In this document: positions 6,093-6,327 of the stretch, piece by piece | Layout: every line of letters begins with the position of its first letter | Numbering within the stretch: the first letter of the stretch is position 1 | DNA from: an uncultured Pseudomonadota bacterium | GTDB lineage: Bacteria; SAR324; NAC60-12 | Assembly (NCBI GenBank): GCA_913056375.1 | Contig: CAJXNF010000177.1 | Span: 1 to 6,327 of the forward strand | Length of the DNA: 6,327 nt | Reading direction: 5' to 3' | The notes under the pieces: model-generated | Seen by the model: the letters and a program-made list of their open reading frames with translations, nothing else | Databases searched by the model: none | Told to the model about the DNA's origin: nothing | Translations under genes and position numbers: made by a program

Positions 6093-6327
6093 ATGGATCT
6101 TGGATTGAAGGGCAAGAAAGCGTTAGTGACCGGAGGCACCAAGGGAATCGGACGGGCGATCGTGGAGGCTTTTGTAGGAGAGGGCACGCACGTGGCCTTC
6201 TGCGCGCGCAATGCCGCCGAAGTGCAGCAGGCCCAGAACAACCTGAGTAGCAAAGGCCCGACTGTGCTGGGAACTGCTCTCGATGTGGGGAACAAGGAAG
6301 CGCTGGAGCAATGGGTCCACGATTCTG
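6093..6327 (+). CDS. Short-chain dehydrogenase/reductase, N-terminal part (cut by window end)
   Basis: Seventy-eight codons of a classical SDR are visible before the right edge. The enzyme family oxidises alcohols or reduces ketones with NAD(P). The nucleotide-binding glycine motif TGGTKGIG spans 13-20, after the first strand KKALVT. A second strand HVAFCARN ends at Arg39, and ALDV at 62-65 is the acidic turn expected near the adenine. Lys17 in the glycine motif together with Arg39 after the second strand points to NADP(H) rather than NAD(H), by the known rule for classical SDRs. The catalytic Ser-Tyr-Lys lies beyond the window. The gene follows BKACE by 76 bases in the same direction, so it may serve the same pathway, for example by making or removing a beta-keto group, but a separate role is possible. 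Confidence 0.92.
   Translation, partial: MDLGLKGKKALVTGGTKGIGRAIVEAFVGEGTHVAFCARNAAEVQQAQNNLSSKGPTVLGTALDVGNKEALEQWVHDS

Overview
The window reads as part of the chromosome of a Gram-negative heterotrophic bacterium. Evidence for this is a secreted solute-binding protein with a Sec signal peptide, a TRAP permease fusion typical of proteobacteria-like and marine lineages, good Shine-Dalgarno sites, and moderate GC in the genes (about 50-55% by eye) with a clearly more AT-rich leader. No phylum can be fixed from the sequence alone. No rRNA, tRNA, CRISPR, insertion sequence or phage gene was seen.

Layout. Positions 1-100 (minus strand) hold the likely 5' end of a divergent small lipoprotein gene cut by the window edge. 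Positions 101-267 are a control region with a perfect 7-bp-arm inverted repeat (199-217) over a possible -35 element, a leader hairpin (232-251) and a strong AGGAGG ribosome site. Four plus-strand genes follow in tight order: a TAXI-family TRAP solute-binding protein (268-1230); a fused TRAP permease with an extra C-terminal domain (1279-3885); a class III PLP aminotransferase (3888-5237); and a BKACE/DUF849 beta-keto acid cleavage enzyme (5234-6016). After a 76-bp gap comes the start of a classical short-chain dehydrogenase/reductase (6093 to the edge).

How the genes may work together. The binding protein captures a small solute in the periplasm and the permease imports it with an ion gradient. 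The aminotransferase, BKACE and SDR are the enzymes needed to convert an amino or hydroxy carboxylate to a beta-keto acid and to cleave that with acetyl-CoA to acetoacetate and a new acyl-CoA. The gene set therefore looks like a complete uptake-and-catabolism unit for one carboxylated, probably amino-bearing, compound. The substrate cannot be named from sequence. Each family is known; what may be new is the combination and its substrate, along with the RNA hairpins that bracket the binding-protein cistron.
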